The notes beneath the pieces were generated by a model. The model saw only the letters and a program-made list of their open reading frames with translations, was not told the origin of the DNA and did not search any database. DNA of 18,303 nucleotides from Pseudomonadota bacterium (GTDB lineage: Bacteria; Pseudomonadota; Gammaproteobacteria; Xanthomonadales; Xanthomonadaceae): the NCBI GenBank assembly GCA_023386795.1, contig JAEWJB010000048.1, forward strand, positions 1 through 18,303. Reading direction: 5' to 3'. This document shows positions 7,145 to 14,249 of this stretch, in pieces. The position numbers were made by a program, and so were the translations under genes. Positions within the stretch are counted from its first letter, which is position 1; each line of letters opens with the position of its first letter.

Positions 7145-8448
7145 CGGTCGACCTCACCGAAAACCAAATCGTAAGTACCGATCATTGCCACCACGTCCGG
7201 CAGCATGTGACCGCGGATGATCGCGTCCATCGAGGACAGGTGCACGAAGCCCGGCGCGCGCAGGTGCACGCGGAACGGCTTGTTGGCACCGTCGGACAGC
7301 AGGTAGCAGCCGAACTCGCCCTTCGGCGCCTCCACGGCGCTGTAGGTCTCGCCGGCCGGTACGCAGTAGCCTTCGCTGAAGAGCTTGAAGTGGTGGATCA
7401 GCGCTTCCATGTCGTCCTTCATGTCCTCGCGGCTGGGCGGAGCGACCTTGAAGTTCTTGACCATGACCGGGCCGGGGTTGGCCTTCAGCCATGCCACGCA
7501 CTGCTTGATGATGCGGTTGGATTCGCGCATCTCGGCCACGCGGACCAGGTAGCGGTCGTAGCAGTCGCCTTCGGTGCCGAGCGGGATGTCGAAATCGACC
7601 GCGTCGTACTTGGCATAAGGCTGCTTCTTGCGCAGGTCCCACTCGATGCCCGAGCCACGCAGCATCACGCCCGTCATGCCCCAGGCACGCGCCAGTTCCG
7701 GGGTGACCACGCCCACGCCCACGGTGCGCTGCTTCCAGATGCGGTTGTCGGTCAGCAGGGTTTCGTATTCGTCGACACGCGACGGGAACGTGTTGGTGAA
7801 GTCTTCCAGGAAGTCCAGCATCGAACCTTCGCGGGCGGCGTTGAGCTTCTTCAGCGCATTGCCCTTGTGCCAGCGCGATTCCTTGTACTTCGGCATGCGG
7901 TCCGGCAGGTCGCGGTAGACACCGCCCGGACGGTAGTAGGTCGCGTGCATGCGCGCGCCGCTGACCGCCTCGTAGACGTCCATCAGTTCTTCGCGCTCGC
8001 GGAACGCATAGAGCATGACCGCCATCGCGCCCAGGTCGAGCGCGTTGGAACCCACCCACATGAGGTGGTTCAGGATGCGGGTGATCTCGTCGAACATCGT
8101 GCGGATGTACTGCGCACGTTCCGGCGCCTCGATGCACATCAGGGTCTCGATCGCGCGCACGTAGGCGTGCTCGTTGCACATCATCGACACGTAGTCCAGG
8201 CGGTCCATGTAGCCGATCGACTGGTTGAACGGCTTGGACTCGGCCAGCTTTTCGGTGCCACGGTGCAGCAGGCCGATATGCGGGTCGGCACGCACCACGG
8301 TTTCGCCGTCCATTTCCAGGATCAGGCGCAACACGCCGTGCGCCGCAGGATGCTGCGGGCCGAAGTTCATGGTGTAGTTGCGGATCTCCTGCTTGCTTTC
8401 GGCAGGATTGCTCGCGAAGGCCTGGCCGGCCTGGTGGAACTCGCTCAC
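7141..8448 (-). CDS. nuoD: NADH-quinone oxidoreductase subunit D
   Basis: The 49-kDa-type subunit that, with NuoB, forms the quinone-reduction site. It derives from the large subunit of NiFe hydrogenases. It is 435 residues and separate from NuoC, unlike the fused NuoCD of E. coli. Family motifs include PQHPAAHGVLRL (31-42), HIGLLHRGTEK (57-67), and the C-terminus with RGHMLPDVVAMIGTYDLVFG followed by EVDR. The start is GTG at 8448-8446, overlapping the nuoC TGA as GTGA (8445-8448). The stop overlaps the nuoE start. Complete and ordinary. Confidence 0.98.
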   Translation of the reverse strand: MSEFHQAGQAFASNPAESKQEIRNYTMNFGPQHPAAHGVLRLILEMDGETVVRADPHIGLLHRGTEKLAESKPFNQSIGYMDRLDYVSMMCNEHAYVRAIETLMCIEAPERAQYIRTMFDEITRILNHLMWVGSNALDLGAMAVMLYAFREREELMDVYEAVSGARMHATYYRPGGVYRDLPDRMPKYKESRWHKGNALKKLNAAREGSMLDFLEDFTNTFPSRVDEYETLLTDNRIWKQRTVGVGVVTPELARAWGMTGVMLRGSGIEWDLRKKQPYAKYDAVDFDIPLGTEGDCYDRYLVRVAEMRESNRIIKQCVAWLKANPGPVMVKNFKVAPPSREDMKDDMEALIHHFKLFSEGYCVPAGETYSAVEAPKGEFGCYLLSDGANKPFRVHLRAPGFVHLSSMDAIIRGHMLPDVVAMIGTYDLVFGEVDR

Positions 8449-9194
8449 TTGGCGGCCTCCGTGCGCGACTCACCGGCCGCGGTCTGATAACGCGCGTCGT
8501 CGCGAATCACGCGCGGCACGTTCACGCGTGGCTCGACCGAGGTCACCGGCTCGTAGATCACGCGCTTCTTTTCTTCGTCATAGCGCACTTCGACGTTGCC
8601 GATCAGCGGGAAATCCTTGCGGAACGGATGGCCCACGAAACCGTAGTCGGTCAGGATGCGGCGCAGGTCCGGATGGCCGGCAAAGACGATGCCGAACAGG
8701 TCGAACGCCTCGCGCTCGAACCAGTTCACGCCCGGCCAGATATCGCACACCGAGGCCACCACCGGCAGCTCGTCGTTCGGCGCGTAGCAACGCACGCGCA
8801 GGCGCTGGTTGTGCTGGTAGGAGATCAGCTGGGCGACCACCGCGAAGCGCTGCTGCGGCACGATGTCCGGCTGCGCGCCTTCCGGGGTTTCGCGGCTGGG
8901 GAACTCGCCCCAGGCGAAACGGCCGGCCGACTTGCCTTCCACGCCGCGGCTGAAGCCCTGCGAGGAGACGTCGTCGGTGTCCCACTCGTCGCTGCCGTAG
9001 CCGAGGTAGTCGACACCGCACAGGTCAGAGAGCTGCTCAAAGCCCAGCTCGTCACGCAGCGCGAGGCAGGTGGCGTGCCAGTCGGCGGCAGGCACTTCCA
9101 TCGTCACTTCGCCGCGCGGTTCGACCACGGTGACCCGCGCGCCGGCGAAACGCGCGCTGAGTCGGTCAGTGAAATGAGTTGCTTGCTCTGCCAT
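8445..9194 (-). CDS. nuoC: NADH-quinone oxidoreductase subunit C
   Basis: The 30-kDa-type subunit of the complex I connecting module, 249 residues. The conserved C-terminal core is clear: WFEREAFDLFGI at 158-169, then GHPDLRRILTDYGF at 173-186 running into VGHPFRKDFPL. A polar, acidic stretch at about 65-112 makes the protein longer than the roughly 200 residues of many bacterial NuoC proteins. From memory this is normal for Xanthomonadaceae. The start is ATG at 9194-9192 (MAEQATHFT). The gap to nuoB is 33 nt with no good Shine-Dalgarno, so the start is slightly less certain than the others. The stop overlaps the GTG of nuoD. Confidence 0.96.
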   Translation of the reverse strand: MAEQATHFTDRLSARFAGARVTVVEPRGEVTMEVPAADWHATCLALRDELGFEQLSDLCGVDYLGYGSDEWDTDDVSSQGFSRGVEGKSAGRFAWGEFPSRETPEGAQPDIVPQQRFAVVAQLISYQHNQRLRVRCYAPNDELPVVASVCDIWPGVNWFEREAFDLFGIVFAGHPDLRRILTDYGFVGHPFRKDFPLIGNVEVRYDEEKKRVIYEPVTSVEPRVNVPRVIRDDARYQTAAGESRTEAAK

Positions 9195-9227
9195 GGGGGC
9201 TTGGCTGCTTTGTAAGAGGAAGACGGG

Positions 9228-9782
9228 TCAGCGTGCGATCGTCTGGGTACGCCAGATCTTCTTCTGCAGCTGCAAGATGCCGTACACCAGCGCCTCGGCC
9301 GTCGGCGGGCAGCCCGGCACGTAGACGTCGACGGGCACCACGCGATCGCAACCGCGCACCACCGAGTACGAATAGTGGTAATAGCCGCCGCCGTTGGCAC
9401 AGCTGCCCATCGAGATGACCCACTTCGGATCCGGCATCTGGTCATAGACCTTGCGCAGCGCCGGGGCCATCTTGTTGACCAGGGTGCCGGCGACGATCAT
9501 CACGTCGGACTGACGCGGCGACGGGCGGAACACCACGCCGTAGCGGTCCAGGTCCAGGCGCGCGGCACCGGCGTGCATCATTTCCACCGCGCAGCAGGCC
9601 AGGCCGAAGGTCATCGGCCACATCGAGCCGGTGCGCGCCCAGTTGAGCAGCGCGTCGACGCTGGTGGTGACGTAGCCCTTCTCGAGCAGCGGGTTCTCGC
9701 CTTCGGGGCGGAGGATGTCGTCGATGCGACCTTCCGGGATCGGATTGGTCATCAGACGGTCGAGGGTCTGAATCACTCCCAT
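9228..9782 (-). CDS. nuoB: NADH-quinone oxidoreductase subunit B
   Basis: The PSST-type subunit that holds the terminal 4Fe-4S cluster N2 and reduces quinone together with NuoD. It is 184 residues, the usual length. The N2 ligands are the adjacent pair C63-C64 (in TFGLACCAVEMMH), C128 (in SMGSCANGGGYY) and C158 (in VPGCPPT). The start is ATG at 9782-9780 (MGVIQTLDRL), which lies inside the end of nuoA, giving a 10-nt overlap (9773-9782). The frame remains open far upstream, but that part is only the shadow of nuoA. nuoC follows after 33 nt, and the two products are adjacent in the complex. Confidence 0.98.
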   Translation of the reverse strand: MGVIQTLDRLMTNPIPEGRIDDILRPEGENPLLEKGYVTTSVDALLNWARTGSMWPMTFGLACCAVEMMHAGAARLDLDRYGVVFRPSPRQSDVMIVAGTLVNKMAPALRKVYDQMPDPKWVISMGSCANGGGYYHYSYSVVRGCDRVVPVDVYVPGCPPTAEALVYGILQLQKKIWRTQTIAR

Positions 9783-10129
9783 TCCAGGGCTCCCTTCTTC
9801 CAGACGTAAATGAAACCGAGGAACAGCATGCCGACGAACAGGCCCATGGTGACCAGCGAACGCGCGCCGATTTCCATGAACACCTGCGTCCAGGGCACGA
9901 TGAAGATGATTTCCAGATCGAAGACGATGAACTGGATCGCGATCAGGTAATAGCGCACGTCGAATTTCATGCGCGCGTCTTCGAAGGCTTCGAAGCCGCA
10001 TTCGTACGGCGAGAGTTTCTGGAGATCGGGGCGGCGGGGGCCGAGCAACCGGCCAATGACCATCAGCGCGATGCCGATGCCCGTAGCGACGACCAGGAAC
10101 AGCAGACTCGGCAAATATTCGGCCAGCAC
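9773..10129 (-). CDS. nuoA: NADH-quinone oxidoreductase subunit A
   Basis: The first gene of the complex I operon, a small membrane subunit (ND3 homologue) of 118 residues. It has three transmembrane segments (about 5-28, 60-80, 88-109). The family loop between TM1 and TM2 is present (KLSPYECGFEAFEDARMKFD), including the cysteine of the ND3 loop. The start is GTG at 10129-10127 (MLAEYLPSLLF). I chose it for family length and for the purine-rich AAGAGAG about 7 nt upstream; an in-frame ATG further up would add a basic, unrelated N-terminus. A short inverted repeat lies 19 nt upstream. The gene overlaps nuoB by 10 nt. No strong nuo promoter is visible between the tRNA and this gene, so transcription from upstream is likely to contribute. 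Confidence 0.97.
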   Translation of the reverse strand: MLAEYLPSLLFLVVATGIGIALMVIGRLLGPRRPDLQKLSPYECGFEAFEDARMKFDVRYYLIAIQFIVFDLEIIFIVPWTQVFMEIGARSLVTMGLFVGMLFLGFIYVWKKGALEWE

Positions 10130-10148
10130 AGCGATTCTCTCTTGCCTC

Positions 10149-10173
10149 TGCCGCGTGCGTGGGGCGCGCGGCA
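10149..10173 (-). other. Inverted repeat in the nuoA leader
   Basis: TGCCGCG and CGCGGCA can form a 7-bp stem with an 11-nt loop, ending 19 nt before the nuoA GTG. There is no T-run after it, so it is not an intrinsic terminator, and it does not cover the ribosome binding site. In GC-rich DNA a short repeat like this may be chance. A role in processing the tRNA-nuo transcript is only a guess. Confidence 0.3.
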
Positions 10174-10234
10174 TGGGGTATAGGCGGTACCCGCGGCAGG
10201 CGTTGCCACAACCCGCAGGAACCGCAGCCAAACA

Positions 10235-10319
10235 TGGTGCCCAAGAGGGGACTCGAACCCCTACGACCTAAGTCGCTACCACCTCAAGGTAGTGCGTCTA
10301 CCAATTCCGCCACCTGGGC
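10235..10319 (-). tRNA. tRNA-Leu (anticodon GAG)
   Basis: An 85-nt tRNA on the minus strand, with CCA encoded at its 3' end (10237-10235). The acceptor stem GCCCAGG pairs with CTTGGGC (one G-U pair). The D-arm contains GGAATTGGTAGAC. The anticodon stem CTACC/GGTAG encloses the loop TTGAGGT, so the anticodon is GAG (10285-10283), which reads CTC and CTT leucine codons. A short variable arm of the class II type (GACTTAGGTC region) and a T-loop GTTCGAG are present. It lies 47 nt after secG and 105 nt before nuoA, a tpiA-secG-tRNA-Leu-nuo order I recall from other proteobacteria. Confidence 0.98.
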
Positions 10320-10353
10320 TTGCGTCGCGCACCGGCGTTGCAGTGCGCAGCGT

Positions 10354-10382
10354 ATTGTAACCGGCTTCAGCGTTTTTGTGAC
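10354..10382 (-). promoter_or_regulatory. Predicted sigma-70 promoter for tRNA-Leu
   Basis: On the minus strand, a -35 GTCACA (10382-10377, 4 of 6 consensus) is followed by a 17-nt spacer and a -10 TACAAT (10359-10354, 5 of 6). The expected start is near 10347, about 28 nt before the mature tRNA 5' end. The bases just after the -10 (ACGCTGCGC) are GC-rich, like the discriminator of stringently controlled stable-RNA promoters. The -35 lies within the last codons of secG. This promoter could also feed transcription into nuo. Confidence 0.6.
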
Positions 10383-10828
10383 GCGCCGGCGTTATTTTCT
10401 TCGCCCGCCTGCGGCGCCTGTTCGACCGGCGCGGCTTGGGCCGGCGCCTGCTGCGCCGGGGCGGTTTGGACCGGCGCCGACGGCACCATCGAGGAGGCCG
10501 GCGCCTGCGGCAGCGCCTGGCTCATTTCACCGGCCGGCGCGGCCGGGGCGGCTTCCTGCGACATCACGCCCAGGCCCTGCTCGGCCGGACGATTGCCATG
10601 GCCGGCGTACCAGGCCATGAAGAGGCTGATGGCGAAGAAGGCCACGGCCAGCCACTTGGTCGACTTGGAGAGGAAATTCGAAGCGCCGCGCGCGCCGAAC
10701 ACGGTGCCCGAGGCGCCCGCACCGAAGCCCGAACCGGCTGCCGCACCGGCGCCGCGCTGCATCAGGATCAGCGCGATCATCGCCACCGCGATCAGCACAT
10801 AGATCACATTGAGGATCAACATCAGCAT
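10367..10828 (-). CDS. secG: Preprotein translocase subunit SecG
   Basis: An accessory membrane subunit of the SecYEG translocon that helps proteins through the inner membrane. It is 153 residues with two hydrophobic helices (about 3-23 and 57-75). Between them is the glycine-rich SecG core LMQRGAGAAAGSGFGAGASG (22-41) followed by TVFGARGASNFLSKST. After TM2 comes an Ala/Pro/Gln-rich, probably disordered tail of about 75 residues (79-153). It makes the protein longer than E. coli SecG (110 residues). The start is ATG at 10828-10826. tpiA lies 36 nt upstream, suggesting a tpiA-secG operon. The end of the gene overlaps the predicted tRNA-Leu promoter. Confidence 0.96.
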   Translation of the reverse strand: MLMLILNVIYVLIAVAMIALILMQRGAGAAAGSGFGAGASGTVFGARGASNFLSKSTKWLAVAFFAISLFMAWYAGHGNRPAEQGLGVMSQEAAPAAPAGEMSQALPQAPASSMVPSAPVQTAPAQQAPAQAAPVEQAPQAGEENNAGASQKR

Positions 10829-10864
10829 TTTCGAATCCGTCCCCGGACTAATGACTTTGAGGGT

Positions 10865-11626
10865 TCAGCAACCGACTGCCGCGCAGGCGATCGCCAGGAA
10901 ATCCTCGGCGACCAGCGAAGCGCCGCCGACCAGCCCTCCATCGACATCGGGCTGCGAGAACAGTTCCGCGGCGTTATCGGGCTTGACGCTGCCGCCATAC
11001 AGGATCGGCAACGAATCGGCGATTCTAGCATCGAGCTCGCGGATTTGACCACGAATGAAGGCGTGCACGGCCTGGGCCTGGGCCGGGCTGGCACTGCGGC
11101 CGGTGCCGATGGCCCAGATCGGCTCGTAGGACACCACGGCCTTGCCGAACCCCTCCACCCCGACCAGCGCCAGCACCGGCGCCAGCTGGCTGGCGATGAC
11201 CCGCTCGGTCAGCCCGGCCTCGCGATCCTGCAGGGATTCTCCCACGCACAGGATCGGGGTCAGCCCGGCATGCAGGGCGGCGGCGAACTTGCGTGCCACC
11301 AGTTCGCTGCTTTCGAAATGGTACTGGCGACGCTCGGAATGCCCGACCAGCCCGTAGTCCGCCCCCACGTCCACCAGCATCGTGGCCGAGACCTCGCCGG
11401 TGTAGGCGCCCTTCTCGTTGCTGCTCACGTCCTGGGCGCCGAAGCGCAGGTGGCCCCCCTCGAAATCCTCGATCAGGTCGCCCAGATACGGCAGCGGCGG
11501 CAGGATGACCACCTCCACCCCGTCCAGCGGCATGGCCGTGGCGACCCGGGCGACCAACTCGGTGGCGAACCGGCGGGTGCCGTGCAGCTTCCAGTTACCG
11601 GCCACGATCTTGCGACGTATCGCCAT
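10865..11626 (-). CDS. tpiA: Triosephosphate isomerase
   Basis: A glycolytic enzyme that interconverts dihydroxyacetone phosphate and glyceraldehyde 3-phosphate in the cytoplasm. It is 253 residues, normal length for a TIM barrel. Active-site residues are all visible: N11 and K13 (AGNWKLHG), H96 (LVGHSERR) and the catalytic base E168 (SYEPIWAIGTG). Phosphate-binding GGS is at 211-213. The start is ATG at 11626-11624 (MAIRRKIVAGNWK), with GGAG 10 nt upstream. The frame stays open upstream, but the added part has no family match. secG follows after 36 nt. Confidence 0.98.
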   Translation of the reverse strand: MAIRRKIVAGNWKLHGTRRFATELVARVATAMPLDGVEVVILPPLPYLGDLIEDFEGGHLRFGAQDVSSNEKGAYTGEVSATMLVDVGADYGLVGHSERRQYHFESSELVARKFAAALHAGLTPILCVGESLQDREAGLTERVIASQLAPVLALVGVEGFGKAVVSYEPIWAIGTGRSASPAQAQAVHAFIRGQIRELDARIADSLPILYGGSVKPDNAAELFSQPDVDGGLVGGASLVAEDFLAIACAAVGC

Positions 11627-11649
11627 CGCTTCGTCACTCCTCGCAAAAG

Positions 11650-11655
11650 GGTATA
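11650..11655 (-). promoter_or_regulatory. Candidate -10 element upstream of tpiA
   Basis: Minus-strand TATACC (4 of 6 consensus) sits in an AT-rich patch (about 11641-11664) that stands out from the GC-rich surroundings. A start near 11643 would give a short leader containing the GGAG ribosome binding site. No convincing -35 is seen at 16-18 nt; TCGGCA lies at 19. This is a weak prediction. Confidence 0.3.
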
Positions 11656-11700
11656 AGAATAATCCAGTGCGCCATGCCGAACCGTTATCGCGGACAACGG

Positions 11701-11719
11701 CGGGACAAAAAAGGTCCCG
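11701..11719. other. Short inverted repeat between tpiA and the oxygenase gene
   Basis: CGGGAC and GTCCCG form a 6-bp stem with the 7-nt loop AAAAAAG. The T-run on the minus strand is in the loop, not after the stem, so it is not a normal terminator. The segment GACAAAAAAGG resembles the tail of the true terminator 45 nt away (GACAAAAAAAGGG), suggesting a partial duplication or chance. A further weak 5-bp repeat (CCGTT/AACGG) adjoins it at 11682-11700. Confidence 0.4.
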
Positions 11720-11749
11720 GCCAGGCCAGCCCGCCGCCGACAAGGCGAC

Positions 11750-11777
11750 AAAAAAAGGGCCGGTCATGGACCGGCCC
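11750..11777 (-). terminator. Rho-independent terminator of the oxygenase gene
   Basis: On the minus strand a perfect 9-bp stem GGGCCGGTC/GACCGGCCC with a 3-nt loop (CAT) is followed directly by seven T residues (11756-11750). It lies 32 nt after the oxygenase stop. This is a textbook intrinsic terminator and should insulate tpiA from upstream transcription. Confidence 0.93.
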
Positions 11778-11809
11778 CGATATTCGGCGGGCGGGCGCCC
11801 TGCCCTACC

Positions 11810-12745
11810 TTACTTGAGCTTGATCTCGCGCAGGCGCTCTTCCAGGTAACCCTGGGCGGTGATCGGCTCCGGGTAACGGCTCGGATTGTCGGCGGTGACC
11901 GTGGAAGGCAGCACGTCGATCAGGAAATCCGGGTTGGGGTGCAGGAAGAACGGCACCGAATAGCGCGGCTGGCGTGCCAGGTCACCCGGGGGATTGACCA
12001 CGCGATGGGTGGTCGAGGGGTACACGTGGTTGGTCAGGCGCTGCAGCATGTCGCCGATGTTGACGACGATCGTGTCGGCCGAGGAGGTGAACGGCACCCA
12101 CTCGCCCTGCTTGGACTTCACCTCCAGGCCGGCGGCGCTGGCGCCCACCAGCAGCGTGATCAGGTTGATGTCCTCGTGGGCACCGGCGCGCACGTTGGGG
12201 ATGTCGTCGGCGGTGATCGGCGGGTAGTGGATCGGCCGCAGGATCGAGTTGCCCGAATCGGTCTTGTCGACGAAATAGTTTTCCGGCAGCCCGATGTGCA
12301 GGGCCAGCGCCGACAGCACGCGCGCGCCGAGCTGGTCGAGCTTGCTGTAGAGGTTGTAGCCGTGCTCGCGGAAGCCGGCGACTTCTTCGGGCCACAGGTT
12401 GGCCGGCATCACCTCGCGGTACTTCGAGCCTTCCGGGATTTCACGGCCGATGTGCCAGAACTCCTTCAGGTCGAAATGCTTGGAGTCCTTGGCGGTTTCC
12501 ACGCCGAACGCGGTATAGCCGCGCGCACCGCCGCTGCCCGGCAATACATACCGGCGCTTGGTTTCCTCCGGCAGGGCGAAGAACGCCTTGAATACCGCGT
12601 AGGCCGCGTCGATCTCTTCCTGGGGAATGCCATGGTTGCGGATACCGGCAAAGCCCCATTCGCGATAGGCGGCGCCGAGTTCGGCGACGAAGGCCTCGCG
12701 GTCGGTATCGAAGCGGGTGATGTCGAGGGTCGGGATCTGGCTCAC
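11810..12745 (-). CDS. Isopenicillin N synthase-like 2OG-Fe(II) oxygenase, substrate unknown
   Basis: A non-haem iron dioxygenase of the 2-oxoglutarate/isopenicillin N synthase superfamily, 311 residues. The N-terminal DIOX-N-type domain (about 5-120) contains REWGFAGIRNHGI. The jelly-roll catalytic domain carries the iron ligands H190, D192 (AGAHEDINLITLL) and H247 (TTHRVVNPP), and the RxS co-substrate motif R261/S263 (PRYSVPFF). All are intact, so it should be active. The start is GTG at 12745-12743, chosen for AGGA 6 nt upstream and the family N-terminus MSQIPTLDI. It is a single-gene unit between the glmM terminator and its own terminator. No peptide synthetase or other biosynthetic partner is nearby, so an antibiotic role is not implied. 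A weak promoter (CTGGCC, 16 nt, CACAAT at 12826-12799) may serve it. The substrate cannot be told from sequence. Confidence 0.9.
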   Translation of the reverse strand: MSQIPTLDITRFDTDREAFVAELGAAYREWGFAGIRNHGIPQEEIDAAYAVFKAFFALPEETKRRYVLPGSGGARGYTAFGVETAKDSKHFDLKEFWHIGREIPEGSKYREVMPANLWPEEVAGFREHGYNLYSKLDQLGARVLSALALHIGLPENYFVDKTDSGNSILRPIHYPPITADDIPNVRAGAHEDINLITLLVGASAAGLEVKSKQGEWVPFTSSADTIVVNIGDMLQRLTNHVYPSTTHRVVNPPGDLARQPRYSVPFFLHPNPDFLIDVLPSTVTADNPSRYPEPITAQGYLEERLREIKLK

Positions 12746-12847
12746 GGCGTGTCCTGCAATGCTGGCGATGAAGGCGGCCCGTGCCGCCGAAGGTTGCCAT
12801 TGTGACAGATCGCCCCGTCCGGCCAGAGCCTGCCCGCCGCGGCAATG

Positions 12848-12871
12848 AAAACGCCGGCACAAAGCCGGCGT
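12848..12871 (-). terminator. Intrinsic terminator after glmM
   Basis: An 8-bp perfect stem ACGCCGGC/GCCGGCGT with a 5-nt loop lies 28 nt after the glmM stop. On the minus strand it ends in GTTTTCATT, so the T-run is short (four T including the last stem base). It probably terminates the accD-glmM transcript, less efficiently than a full T-run would. Confidence 0.7.
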
Positions 12872-12899
12872 CTTCGGTCCATCGCGCGGGCTGCCTCGC

Positions 12900-14249
12900 C
12901 TACACGGCCGCACGCACCGCTGCAGAGAGCGCATCGAGCGTGCCCTGCATCAACGTCGCGTCATCGGCCTCCACCGTCACGCGCACCACCGGCTCGGTGC
13001 CGGAGGGCCGCAGGAACGCGCGCCCTCGGCCACTCACCGCCGCCTGGGCCTGCAACAGCGCCTGCTGCACCGATGCCGCGCCGACGACGGCCTTCGCATC
13101 GCCGCCATCGAGCTTCACGTTCACCGTCTTCTGCGGCACCTTGTGCAGGCCGGACAGCGCCTGACGCAGGCCCACGCCTTCCCGGCGCAGCGTCTCGAGC
13201 ACCTGCAGCGCACTGACGATGCCGTCGCCGGTGGTGGCGCGGTCCAGGCACAGCATGTGGCCCGATGTCTCGCCTCCCAGCACGCCGCCGCCTTCGACCA
13301 GCGCCTGGTGCACGTAACGGTCACCGACCTTGACGCGCACGAACGGGATGCCGAGGCCAGCCAGTGCCTGCTCAAGGCCGTAGTTGGTCATCAGCGTGCC
13401 GACGACCGTGCCCTTGAGCCGGCCACTCGCCTGCCAGCCGCGCGCCAGCACGTACAGCAGGTCGTCGCCATCGACCGGGTTGCCCTGGTCGTCGGCCATC
13501 AGCACGCGGTCGCCGTCGCCGTCGAAGGCGATGCCAAGGTCGGCACCGACTTCGCGCACCTTCGCGGCCAGGTTGTCGATGTGGGTCGAACCCACGCCGT
13601 CGTTGATGTTCAGGCCATCCGGGGCGGCGCCGATCACCACGACCTCCGCTCCCAGTTCGCGGAACAGCATCGGGGCGATGTGGTAGGTGGCGCCGTGGGC
13701 GCAATCCAGCACGATCTTCAGCCCACGCAGGTGGAAGCCGCGCGGCACGCTGGACTTGCAGAACTCGATGTAGCGGCCGATCGCGTCACGCGCGCGCGAC
13801 GCCTTGCCGAGCCGGCTCGAATCCACGGTCAGGAACGGCGCATCGAGCGCAGCCTCGATGGCCAACTCGGTGGCATCGTCAAGCTTCTCACCGTCTGCGG
13901 AAAAGAACTTGATGCCGTTGTCGTAATGCGGGTTGTGCGAGGCACTGATGACGATGCCGGCGTCCGCACGCAGCGTATTGGTCAGGAAGGCGATGGCCGG
14001 CGTCGGCATCGGCCCGATCAGCTGCACGTCGGCACCGGCGGCCACCAGCCCGGCCTCCAGCGCCGCTTCGAACATGTAGCCGGAGATGCGCGTGTCCTTG
14101 CCGATCAGCACGACGGGGCGGCCACGGCCAGCTTCGCCCAGCACGCGCCCCAGGGCATTGCCCAGGCGCAACACGAAGTCGGCCGAAATCGGCCCCTGCC
14201 CGACGCGGCCACGAATGCCGTCGGTGCCGAAATACTTGCGTGCGCTCAT
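12900..14249 (-). CDS. glmM: Phosphoglucosamine mutase
   Basis: Converts glucosamine 6-phosphate to glucosamine 1-phosphate, the step before GlmU in UDP-GlcNAc synthesis for peptidoglycan and LPS. It is 449 residues, the normal length. The phosphoserine active site is S104 in GIVISASHNPHYDNGIKFF (S102 of E. coli). The metal-binding loop is D243, D245, D247 (AFDGDGDR), the sugar-binding motif is GETSGH (326-331) and the phosphate-binding motif is RPSGTEP (414-420). The N-terminus MSARKYFGTDGIRGRVG is typical. The start is ATG at 14249-14247, overlapping the accD TGA as ATGA (14246-14249). The two genes therefore form an operon. A terminator follows the TAG stop. Confidence 0.98.
   Translation of the reverse strand: MSARKYFGTDGIRGRVGQGPISADFVLRLGNALGRVLGEAGRGRPVVLIGKDTRISGYMFEAALEAGLVAAGADVQLIGPMPTPAIAFLTNTLRADAGIVISASHNPHYDNGIKFFSADGEKLDDATELAIEAALDAPFLTVDSSRLGKASRARDAIGRYIEFCKSSVPRGFHLRGLKIVLDCAHGATYHIAPMLFRELGAEVVVIGAAPDGLNINDGVGSTHIDNLAAKVREVGADLGIAFDGDGDRVLMADDQGNPVDGDDLLYVLARGWQASGRLKGTVVGTLMTNYGLEQALAGLGIPFVRVKVGDRYVHQALVEGGGVLGGETSGHMLCLDRATTGDGIVSALQVLETLRREGVGLRQALSGLHKVPQKTVNVKLDGGDAKAVVGAASVQQALLQAQAAVSGRGRAFLRPSGTEPVVRVTVEADDATLMQGTLDALSAAVRAAV

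Noticed and set aside
9783..10244. Upstream extension of the nuoB frame (to 338 codons)
   Set aside because: The extension is the out-of-frame reading of nuoA; NuoB proteins start at MGVIQTLDRL and are about 184 residues.
11701..11719. Inverted repeat considered as a second terminator
   Set aside because: The T-run on the minus strand is in the loop, not after the stem, so it lacks the intrinsic terminator form.
11627..11767. Upstream extension of the tpiA frame
   Set aside because: Passes through an AT-rich promoter-like patch and ends inside the upstream gene's terminator; TIM starts at MAIRRKIVAGNWK.
12140..12180. Possible loss of iron ligands in the oxygenase
   Set aside because: The HxD pair is present as H190-E-D192 with H247 and RxS, so the active site is complete.
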